Shown: positions 53,669-61,223 of the stretch, one piece after another
How positions within the stretch are numbered: position 1 is the first letter of the stretch
Layout of the letters: each line of letters begins with the position of its first letter
NCBI RefSeq assembly: GCF_003990335.1
Contig: NZ_CP034683.1
Coordinates: 4,509,501 to 4,573,500, forward strand
DNA: 64,000 bases
DNA from: Rheinheimera mangrovi
Lineage (GTDB): Bacteria > Pseudomonadota > Gammaproteobacteria > Enterobacterales > Alteromonadaceae
Reading direction: 5' to 3'
Made by a program: the position numbers and the translations under genes
Notes under the pieces: model-generated
What the model was told of the DNA's origin: nothing
Seen by the model: only the letters and a program-made list of their open reading frames with translations
Database searches by the model: none

Positions 53669-56632
53669 TTAGAAGCTGTAACGAGCACCCAGACTATAAC
53701 GGGCACCAGATTCAACCAGACTTAACACTTGCTCTTTGGCACGACCGTGGACACGGATATGCTCATCAGTCACGTTTAAGGCTTCAACAAAAATAGTTAA
53801 ACCTTCCACTTGTGGTAAGTCATAACTGACTGACATATCAATTTGATGATAAGCCTCAGTGTATTTAGGATGAGCGCCGGTATCCTGACCTTTAGAGTTC
53901 AGGAACTCATCACGCCAGTTGTAAGCGATACGAGCCTGGAAACCATCCATTTCATAGAACAGAATGGCGTTGGCCGTGTCACTTAAACCAATCAGAGCAG
54001 CCTGGTCCTGCAACAGGAAATTGTTGTAGGACGTTTCGCTGTCTACCATGGTGTAGTTGGCAATAGCGCCAAAACCAGTTTCACCAAAGGCGTGCTGTAC
54101 GGCAAATTCCCAGCCATCAATCACTTCTGAGTTTGCACCATTAGATGGAGTGTTGATATCAAAGACTAACGCTTCATCTTCGCCAGCAACACCATCAATA
54201 GTTTTGTTCGCCACATTTACGCCGGCAGCATTTGGGTAGTTAGCAAAAATCCAGTTACGGATAGCGCTGGCGTCATTACCTACGGCAGCAACTGCTTCAT
54301 CATACTTTTTACCATCAACAGGGTTAGGAATATTGTAAATGGTCGATTTAACAACAGAGTTGCTAATAAAGTTACTGGTGTCTTTACGGAAGTAACCTAA
54401 AGAAACGTAACTTGCTGGTGAGTAGTACCATTCAGCCGATAAATCGATGTTTTTAGACTCTAAAGGCAACAGACTTGGGTTACCAGCATTACCACCACCA
54501 CCAGCGCGGTTAGCTATAGTGTTCACTACTGTGCCACCCTGAATAGAAACATAGTCAGGACGACCTATAGTTTCACTATAAGCAGCACGTAACATCACAT
54601 CGTCAACCACTTCGATATTGAAGTTCAGGTTAGGTAATACGTAGTCGTAATCACCTGTTTTCGTCTGGAACTCACGCTCACCGCTGGCTTGTAATACGAT
54701 TTCAGTATCAGCCACCCAACGTGCGCCATTGTATGCAGCAACAGCTGAAGTTGAAGTCACATCTGTAGTTTCATAACGTACACCTACATGAAGATCGTAC
54801 GGCATGCCGGAGATTTCATTTTCGTAGTTGTACTGTACATAAGCAGATTGTGATTCTTCTTTCGTATAGCGGTTAACGTCACTGTCGTAATCGGTAGAAG
54901 GACAGAAGTTGGTACCACAATCACCGGCGCCAACAAAACCTTCCGGAGTATATAACTCTTCAGCACGAGCACGCACCGTATTGAAATCCCAGAAGAAAAT
55001 GGTATCCAGGATTTCAAAATCACGATCTGGCATTAAAGAGAAATTACCTTTGCCAGCGTTGAATTTGTCATGGATAGTGCCGGCAGGGAAATAGGAATCG
55101 TCAAAATCGCCAGCCTTGCCTACTCCACCCCAGTCATTACGTTGCACGTTGACTGATTTTGAGTGGTTGTCCACGTCGGTCAGAGCAATACCAAAATCGA
55201 TACTGCTGCCGTTTTCGAACACATATTCGCCATCAAACTGGTACTGATCAATTTCAGACTTGTTGGTCGAATTACCAAATACACTACCAGTTACAATCAT
55301 GTCTGAAGGTTTAACCGAGTTACCGCCACCCACTGACAATAATGGCATTTCACCGGTGAAGTCAGTTGCTGCACTGTTACGGATAAAAGCAGCTGTACTT
55401 AAGGTGTTACTTGAACCTAACACATGATTTGGTTTGTATTCAGCTTCAGACTGGTGAGCATCGAAACGCAGTTTTAAATTATCACTGGCTTGCCATTCCA
55501 GATTCAGACCTAAAGAACCACTTTCGTTACGCACGCCAGAATCACCAGCGCCCATAGATAAGTCAGCTGGAGTAGCGTATTGCTCAGAGTAAATTAATGG
55601 CGAAGAAACAGGACCATTAGTCCAGATACTTTGTGAAGGCACATAGGTATACCAGGCCGACACGTCGTTGTATTGAGTGTCGATATCATTGCGCATATAG
55701 GTATAGTCAACGCTGGCCGTCAGGTTATCAGTCGGCGCATATTGCAGCACTAACTGGCCATTGGTACGGGCACGTTGTTGTTCTTCAAATTTATAAATCG
55801 TCGTTTGTGGTACTGAGTACACATCATCAGCGCCAGGACGGTTCTCTTGATTATCTAATGGAACACTACCCCACTGGCCAGAAGTAATATCTACAGAACC
55901 AGGGAAGCTACGCCAGCCTGTACCTACGTTGGCTTGTTGACTTCCGCTTTCACGTTCCTGATAGCTGGCTGAGACTAAAACACCAAACTTATCATCGTTA
56001 AAGGTAGTGGAATACAAACCTGCTAACTCAGGTGTAGCACCGCCTTCTTCAGTTGATCTGTCGTCGACCATAGCAGCACTGAATACAGCTTTTTGGCCGC
56101 CAGCACTTAAAGGTTTTAAGGTTTGCACATCAATAACCGAACCTATACCACCGGTAGGATTTTTAGCAAAACTGGTTTTATTGACTTCAACACCGCTGAT
56201 GGTATCAGCAGAAATATTGGCAAAGTCAAAAGAACGCGAGCCTGTAGTTACAGGCATTTGACGACCATTCAATGTAACTAAGTTAAAGTCCGGACCAAAA
56301 CCACGGACAGATACTTTACTACCTTCACCATTGACACGGTCAATAGACACACCGCTGATACGCTGCAGAGATTCTGCCAGGTTGGTATCCGGGAATTTAC
56401 CTATGTCTTCAGCTGAGATTGCATCCACAATACCTGTAGATGAACGTTTGGTATCCATAGATTTAATCAGACTACCGCGAATACCGGTCACGCTGATCAC
56501 TTCAATTTTTTCTTCGGCTTTACTTGTTTGCTCCTGCGCGTCATCCGCGAAAGCAGGCATAACAACACCCACGCCCAGCACTAATGACAGACTGGTGGCG
56601 AGTCTGGTCTTTTTAAAGGTTTTGGATTTCAT
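53669..56632 (-). CDS. Large TonB-dependent receptor for a carbohydrate (TonB-Xanth-Caul type)
   Basis: 987 residues. Signal peptide 1-29, an N-terminal IEVISVTGIRGSLIKSMDTKR and plug (VDAISAEDIGKFPDTNLAESLQRISGVSID, RGFGPDFNLVTLNGRQMP) characteristic of the TIGR01782 group used for oligosaccharides, and a long barrel ending in YSLGARYSF. Lies in a locus with GH1, GH3 and sugar transporters, so it probably imports a beta-glucan oligomer. Operator-like sites lie upstream. AGGGAA precedes the ATG. Confidence 0.93.
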   Translation of the reverse strand: MKSKTFKKTRLATSLSLVLGVGVVMPAFADDAQEQTSKAEEKIEVISVTGIRGSLIKSMDTKRSSTGIVDAISAEDIGKFPDTNLAESLQRISGVSIDRVNGEGSKVSVRGFGPDFNLVTLNGRQMPVTTGSRSFDFANISADTISGVEVNKTSFAKNPTGGIGSVIDVQTLKPLSAGGQKAVFSAAMVDDRSTEEGGATPELAGLYSTTFNDDKFGVLVSASYQERESGSQQANVGTGWRSFPGSVDITSGQWGSVPLDNQENRPGADDVYSVPQTTIYKFEEQQRARTNGQLVLQYAPTDNLTASVDYTYMRNDIDTQYNDVSAWYTYVPSQSIWTNGPVSSPLIYSEQYATPADLSMGAGDSGVRNESGSLGLNLEWQASDNLKLRFDAHQSEAEYKPNHVLGSSNTLSTAAFIRNSAATDFTGEMPLLSVGGGNSVKPSDMIVTGSVFGNSTNKSEIDQYQFDGEYVFENGSSIDFGIALTDVDNHSKSVNVQRNDWGGVGKAGDFDDSYFPAGTIHDKFNAGKGNFSLMPDRDFEILDTIFFWDFNTVRARAEELYTPEGFVGAGDCGTNFCPSTDYDSDVNRYTKEESQSAYVQYNYENEISGMPYDLHVGVRYETTDVTSTSAVAAYNGARWVADTEIVLQASGEREFQTKTGDYDYVLPNLNFNIEVVDDVMLRAAYSETIGRPDYVSIQGGTVVNTIANRAGGGGNAGNPSLLPLESKNIDLSAEWYYSPASYVSLGYFRKDTSNFISNSVVKSTIYNIPNPVDGKKYDEAVAAVGNDASAIRNWIFANYPNAAGVNVANKTIDGVAGEDEALVFDINTPSNGANSEVIDGWEFAVQHAFGETGFGAIANYTMVDSETSYNNFLLQDQAALIGLSDTANAILFYEMDGFQARIAYNWRDEFLNSKGQDTGAHPKYTEAYHQIDMSVSYDLPQVEGLTIFVEALNVTDEHIRVHGRAKEQVLSLVESGARYSLGARYSF

Positions 56633-56726
56633 GTGTAGTTCCCTGTCGACTGTTTTTTGGTTTTTTACTTTTTAAAAACGTTGTGTTAACGCGGGCCAGC
56701 TAGCTTAATTACTCCCCAAAACTAAC

Positions 56727-56740
56727 TGTAAGCGCTTTCA
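56727..56740. promoter_or_regulatory. LacI-type operator 1
   Basis: TGTAAGCGCTTTCA fits TGNAANCGNTTNCA exactly. About 95 bases upstream of the TonB receptor start. Confidence 0.75.
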
Positions 56741-56839
56741 CAAACTTAGGTGATTTTTTTTAACTCGTCAATACAGAAAAACTAATTCTTACATTTTGCT
56801 TAAAAAACAGTTGGCAAGAATGACTTTATCAGCTAAAAA

Positions 56840-56853
56840 TGAAACCGCTTACA
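56840..56853. promoter_or_regulatory. LacI-type operator 2
   Basis: TGAAACCGCTTACA fits TGNAANCGNTTNCA exactly. Spaced 113 bases from operator 1 (start to start), so looping is possible; about 300 bases upstream of GH3. Confidence 0.72.
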
Positions 56854-57153
56854 ATTGCATCTTGGCTGCGAAAATCACAGTACTGTGGTTGCAATAGCGA
56901 ACAATATGCGATGTGAATAAAAAACAATAATAAGCAAATCAAAGATTTGCATGCCGGAGCTTTATAATAAGCCCGGAGGACACGGGGACAGAATACCAAG
57001 CATCCGTCAGCACTTTTGTATGATTTTCAGCATACAAACCGCTGATTTGCCTGCCAGCCCCCGCCGATAAAAACTCTGCTGACATCTTTTAAAGACCCGA
57101 CTCTTAAACAGAAGCAGACACAAAAGCAGACAGAGTTCAACAGGATACCCATT

Positions 57154-59700
57154 ATGTTTCGATACACCCCATTGGCGTTGTTGTGCAGTGCTGCCCTTGT
57201 CACCACTTTGTCTGGTTGCAGTCAACAAAACACCACAACTGAAAAAGTGTCAGAAGTCAAAGCGGTTCCTGCTGAAAATCTGACGTTGTGGCCCGAATTA
57301 AAAAGCCCTTTAGCCAACAGCGGCACAGAACAAAAAGTGCAACAGCTATTGTCCACTATGACCATAGAGCAAAAAGTGGCTCAGCTGATCCAGCCTGATA
57401 TCCGCTGGATGACAGTGGAAGATATGCGTCAATATGGCTTTGGTTCTTATTTAAATGGCGGTGGCGCATATCCTAATGACAATAAAAACTCCACGGCAGC
57501 AGACTGGGTGGCTTTAGCTCAGTCCTATTACGATGCGGGCGTGGATGCAACGAAAGATGGCAGCAGTATTCCTCCGCTTTGGGGCACTGATGCAGTGCAC
57601 GGTCATAACAATGTGATTGGTGCTACTGTTTTTCCGCACAATATAGGTTTGGGCGCAGCCAACAATGCAGTGTTAGTGCAAGCCATAGGTAAAGCCACAG
57701 CAGTGGAAGTGGCCGCTACTGGTATTAACTGGATATTTGCACCAACAGTTGCCGTGGCCCGCGATGATCGCTGGGGTCGCAGCTACGAAAGTTATTCAGA
57801 AGACCCAGCCATTGTAAAAGACTTAGGCGCAGCCTTGGTGAAAGGTATTCAGGGCAACGTTGGTTCTGACTTTATGCAAAGCGGCCGTTTAATTGCCACA
57901 GCCAAACATTATCTGGGTGATGGCGGCACGGAAAACGGCAAAGATCAGGGTAATACACTGACCAAGGAAGCAGATTTAGTGCACCTGCATGCTCAGGGTT
58001 ATATCAGTAGCCTGGATGCTGGTGTGCAAACTGTGATGGCCTCTTTTAACAGCTGGCACGGCGAAAAAATGCATGGCAATCATTACCTGCTCACTACTGT
58101 TTTAAAAGAACGTATGGGGTTTGACGGTTTAGTGGTCGGTGACTGGAACGGCCATGGCCAACTTCCGGGTTGCACGAACAATAGCTGCGCTGCTGCTATC
58201 AACGCCGGTGTTGATATTTTAATGGCACCAGAAGATGCTAAAGCTCTGTATAAAAATACTCTGGTTCAGGCCAAAGCTGGTGAAATATCAGCTGCGCGTT
58301 TAGACGATGCGGTCAGCCGTATTCTAAGAGTTAAAATCCGTGCTGGTTTATTTGAAAAAGGTAACCCAGCTCAGTCTGAACTGGCGGGTAAAGCAGAGCT
58401 GATTGGTCATGCAGATCATCAGGCCATTGCCGCTCAAGCCGTGCGTGAGTCTTTAGTATTGCTGAAAAACAATGCTCAATTATTGCCATTAGCGCCAAAA
58501 CAAAAAGTACTGGTGACAGGCGACGGTGCTGACAATATTGGCAAACAAAGTGGTGGCTGGACTTTAACCTGGCAAGGCACGGGCAACGTCAATGCCGACT
58601 TCCCGAATGGCCGATCCATTTATTCAGGCATACAACAGCAAGTCGAAGCGGCGCAAGGCACTGTCGAGCTGAGTGCTGATGGCTCTTATCAGCAAAAACC
58701 AGATGTGGCTATTGTGGTCATAGGTGAAAACCCATACGCCGAATTTGATGGCGACATTCGCACTCTGGATTATCAGGCAGGTAAAAATACCGATCTGGAA
58801 TTACTGAAGAAACTTAAAGCCGATGGTATTCCGGTGGTAACAGTGTTTTTAACGGGCCGGCCTTTATGGGTAAACCCGGAGCTGAATCAGTCCGATGCTT
58901 TTGTAGCGGCTTGGTTACCAGGTACTGCTGGCCAGGCTGTGGCAGAGGTGTTATTCAAAACTGCTGCTGGTGAAATACAACATGACTTTAAAGGCAAACT
59001 GCCATTCTCCTGGCCAAAAACAGCAGATCAAACACCATTAAATCAAGCTGACAGCAACTACGATCCACTGTTCGCTTTGGGTTATGGCCTGACCTATCAG
59101 GATAAAACCACTGTTGCCAATGACTTATCCGAGCAAATCAACAGTGCGCAAAGCACCAGCAACGACAGCTTAAATTTATTTGAGCGCCGCCCTGCTTCAG
59201 GTTACAGCCTGATTTTGCAAGATGAACAAGCTGTAGTCACAGTTACAGGCAATAAAGCCAAAAGTGCCGACCACAGCCTGAATTTAGCCGCAGTGAACTG
59301 GCAAAAACAGGAAGACGCTTTACTGCTAGACTGGGCTGCCAATTCTAAAGCCAAACTGGTACTGCAAGCCGCTGTGCCACTGGATGCCAGCGGTTATGGT
59401 CAATTGGTGGTGGATATGAAATGGAATGCCGCACCTACAGCAGCAGTCACTTTAGCTCAGTCTTGTGGTTCTGGTTGTGGTGGTACTTTGAATTTGGCTG
59501 AACTCATCGGTAGCAAAGCTGCAGGCCAATGGCATAAAGTGGTGATTGATTTAAGTTGTTTTGCCGCAAAAGGCGCAGCACTGAATCACTTACAGCAACC
59601 TTTTGTGTTGCATAGCGAAGCCGCTTACCAGTTAAGTATTTCGAATATCCGTTTAACACCAGCTACAGCAACAGCCGATCTGAGTTGTCCTGCAGCCTAA
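57154..59700 (+). CDS. GH3 beta-glucosidase / exo-glucanase lipoprotein
   Basis: 848 residues. Lipobox LSGC (Cys22), so anchored in a membrane facing the periplasm or surface. GH3 N domain with PLWGTDAVHGHNNV (Asp145), AKHYLGDGGT (Lys251-His252) and nucleophile Asp330 in GLVVGDWNGHGQ; GH3 C domain with LVLLKNNAQLLPL, GGWTLTWQG and GENPYAEFDGD; a C-terminal carbohydrate-binding-like beta domain from about 690. Resembles ExoP of Pseudoalteromonas, an exo-1,3/1,4-beta-glucanase. GGAT upstream of the ATG. Confidence 0.95.
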   Translation: MFRYTPLALLCSAALVTTLSGCSQQNTTTEKVSEVKAVPAENLTLWPELKSPLANSGTEQKVQQLLSTMTIEQKVAQLIQPDIRWMTVEDMRQYGFGSYLNGGGAYPNDNKNSTAADWVALAQSYYDAGVDATKDGSSIPPLWGTDAVHGHNNVIGATVFPHNIGLGAANNAVLVQAIGKATAVEVAATGINWIFAPTVAVARDDRWGRSYESYSEDPAIVKDLGAALVKGIQGNVGSDFMQSGRLIATAKHYLGDGGTENGKDQGNTLTKEADLVHLHAQGYISSLDAGVQTVMASFNSWHGEKMHGNHYLLTTVLKERMGFDGLVVGDWNGHGQLPGCTNNSCAAAINAGVDILMAPEDAKALYKNTLVQAKAGEISAARLDDAVSRILRVKIRAGLFEKGNPAQSELAGKAELIGHADHQAIAAQAVRESLVLLKNNAQLLPLAPKQKVLVTGDGADNIGKQSGGWTLTWQGTGNVNADFPNGRSIYSGIQQQVEAAQGTVELSADGSYQQKPDVAIVVIGENPYAEFDGDIRTLDYQAGKNTDLELLKKLKADGIPVVTVFLTGRPLWVNPELNQSDAFVAAWLPGTAGQAVAEVLFKTAAGEIQHDFKGKLPFSWPKTADQTPLNQADSNYDPLFALGYGLTYQDKTTVANDLSEQINSAQSTSNDSLNLFERRPASGYSLILQDEQAVVTVTGNKAKSADHSLNLAAVNWQKQEDALLLDWAANSKAKLVLQAAVPLDASGYGQLVVDMKWNAAPTAAVTLAQSCGSGCGGTLNLAELIGSKAAGQWHKVVIDLSCFAAKGAALNHLQQPFVLHSEAAYQLSISNIRLTPATATADLSCPAA

Positions 59701-59728
59701 TAATTTTTTAACCTAATCTGATAACAAC

Positions 59729-59752
59729 TAAGGCCGTCAACAGGCGGCCTTA
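59729..59752 (+). promoter_or_regulatory. Intercistronic hairpin before the sugar transporter
   Basis: TAAGGCCG-TCAACAGG-CGGCCTTA, 8-bp stem ending directly before the GGGGA ribosome site of the transporter. Could stabilise the end of the GH3 message or tune translation of the next gene. Confidence 0.55.
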
Positions 59753-59763
59753 TGGGGAATAGA

Positions 59764-60984
59764 ATGCAAAGTGTTCAAAGCGCCGAAGTGCAAAGCTCCG
59801 GCACACCAATCAGCAGCTGGGCTTTACCTGCTCTTACATTTTTATTTTTTATCTGGGGTTTTATTACCTGTCTGAATGACATTTTAATCCCACATTTAAA
59901 AGCCGTGTTCGACCTGACTTACACTCAGGCTATGTTGATCCAATTCTGCTTTTTTGGCGCTTATTTTGTGGTGTCTTTACCTGCAGGTGCGCTGATCAAT
60001 AAGCTGGGTTATCAAAAAGGTATAGTGATAGGTTTAGCTATTGCAGGCTTTGGCACGCTGAACTTTATTCCAGCGGCCAGCTTTCATAGTTATGGCTGGT
60101 TTTTAGCCGCATTATTTGTGCTGGCCTCCGGAATTACCATTTTGCAGGTTGCAGCCAACCCTTATGTCACTGTGCTGGGTAATCCAAAAACAGCCTCCAG
60201 TCGCCTGACTATGACCCAGGCTTTTAACTCTTTGGGTACCACAGTAGCTCCGCTGATTGGTGCAGCATTAATCCTGAGTCAGCTCGACAGCACCGAAGGT
60301 GCAGATGCAGTGCAGCTGCCTTATCTGGTTCTGACCATTGCCTTATTCGCTGTAGCTTTTATCTTTTCACGTCTGAACTTACCTGTTGTTGAAAACACCA
60401 CAGCAGCGGAAAAAATTTCTTTTAAAGCTTTAATGCCATATACCCACTTATGGTTAGGTGCTTTAGGTATTTTTATGTATGTGGGTGCAGAAGTGGCGAT
60501 AGGTTCAGTGATGGTCAACTTTATTGCATTACCTGAAATCACAGGTTTGGCAGAAGCCGAAGCGGCACACTATGTCGCCTGGTATTGGGGTGGAGCTATG
60601 GTCGGCCGTTTTGTTGGGGCTTTGCTGATGCAACGTATCAACGCTGGTTTATTGCTGGCCATTCACGCTGCAGCGGCCATGTTATTGCTGGTACTGGTCA
60701 TCACAGGTCAGGGTCAACTGGCGTTATTTGCACTACTGCTCGTTGGTATCGCTAACTCCATTATGTTCCCGACTATTTTTAGTCTCGCTTTACATGGCTT
60801 AGGCAAATACACCAGTCAAGGCGCAGGTTTATTGTGTTTGGCCATAGTAGGCGGAGCTTTAGTGCCTGTAGCTCAGGGCATGCTGGCCGACTCTTTTGGC
60901 CTGGCTTTATCTTTTGTGTTGCCGGTATTTTGTTATATCTACATCTGCTACTTCGGTTTACGTAGTCGCAAAGTGACGAGTTAA
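59764..60984 (+). CDS. Sugar MFS transporter, FucP/GluP (glucose/galactose) family
   Basis: 406 residues from the ATG at 59764, chosen because GGGGA lies 5 bases upstream; an ATG at 59752 adds four residues. Twelve helices with [26 protein letters not shown] and [42 protein letters not shown], the standard FHS-family signatures. Imports glucose or galactose, presumably released by GH3. Same operon as GH3 (63-base gap). Confidence 0.94.
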   Translation: MQSVQSAEVQSSGTPISSWALPALTFLFFIWGFITCLNDILIPHLKAVFDLTYTQAMLIQFCFFGAYFVVSLPAGALINKLGYQKGIVIGLAIAGFGTLNFIPAASFHSYGWFLAALFVLASGITILQVAANPYVTVLGNPKTASSRLTMTQAFNSLGTTVAPLIGAALILSQLDSTEGADAVQLPYLVLTIALFAVAFIFSRLNLPVVENTTAAEKISFKALMPYTHLWLGALGIFMYVGAEVAIGSVMVNFIALPEITGLAEAEAAHYVAWYWGGAMVGRFVGALLMQRINAGLLLAIHAAAAMLLLVLVITGQGQLALFALLLVGIANSIMFPTIFSLALHGLGKYTSQGAGLLCLAIVGGALVPVAQGMLADSFGLALSFVLPVFCYIYICYFGLRSRKVTS

Positions 60985-61038
60985 GGCGAAAGCCGGGGCA
61001 AGGTTTAGTTTTCCCGGTTGGCCTTGCTCATTTTATTC

Positions 61039-61116
61039 GCGCCATCCGTGGCGCTCGACCGGCCAGTGGACAGAGCCACCGGCGCTCATCCGGACATTGC
61101 CAAACTGTTGGCAATG
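61039..61116. repeat. Structured intergenic stretch with two hairpins
   Basis: GCGCCA-TCCG-TGGCGC at 61039-61054 and CATTGCCAA-ACTG-TTGGCAATG at 61095-61116, with CATCCGG direct repeats on both sides of the second. Lies in the 219-bp gap between convergent transporter and RND genes. Higher GC than neighbouring spacers; may be a dispersed repeat, no second copy in this window. Confidence 0.5.
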
Positions 61117-61194
61117 TTTCATCCGGCTTCGCCCTGACGGGCCAGCTAAAGCTGTTCAAAAACATTCCTGGTACTGGATGAGTATTCATCCCTT

Positions 61195-61223
61195 AAGGCT
61201 GAGTTAAACCTCAGCCTTTTTTT
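61195..61223 (+). terminator. Rho-independent terminator of the GH3-transporter operon
   Basis: AAGGCTGAG-TTAAAC-CTCAGCCTT then TTTTT. Overlaps the last codons and stop of the convergent RND gene. Confidence 0.9.

Larger units (their letters stand above)
56633..57153. other. Divergent control region of the glucoside locus
   Basis: 521 bases between the TonB receptor and GH3 genes. It contains two LacI-type operators (56727 and 56840), a GCAAATC-AAA-GATTTGC hairpin at 56934-56950, and an AT-rich stretch 56740-56930. A reading frame on the minus strand from 57228 does not carry a ribosome site. Nothing else seen. Confidence 0.6.

Noticed and set aside
57007..57228. 73-codon minus-strand frame at the start of GH3
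   Set aside because: Overlaps the GH3 signal peptide, lacks a ribosome site and has no recognisable features.
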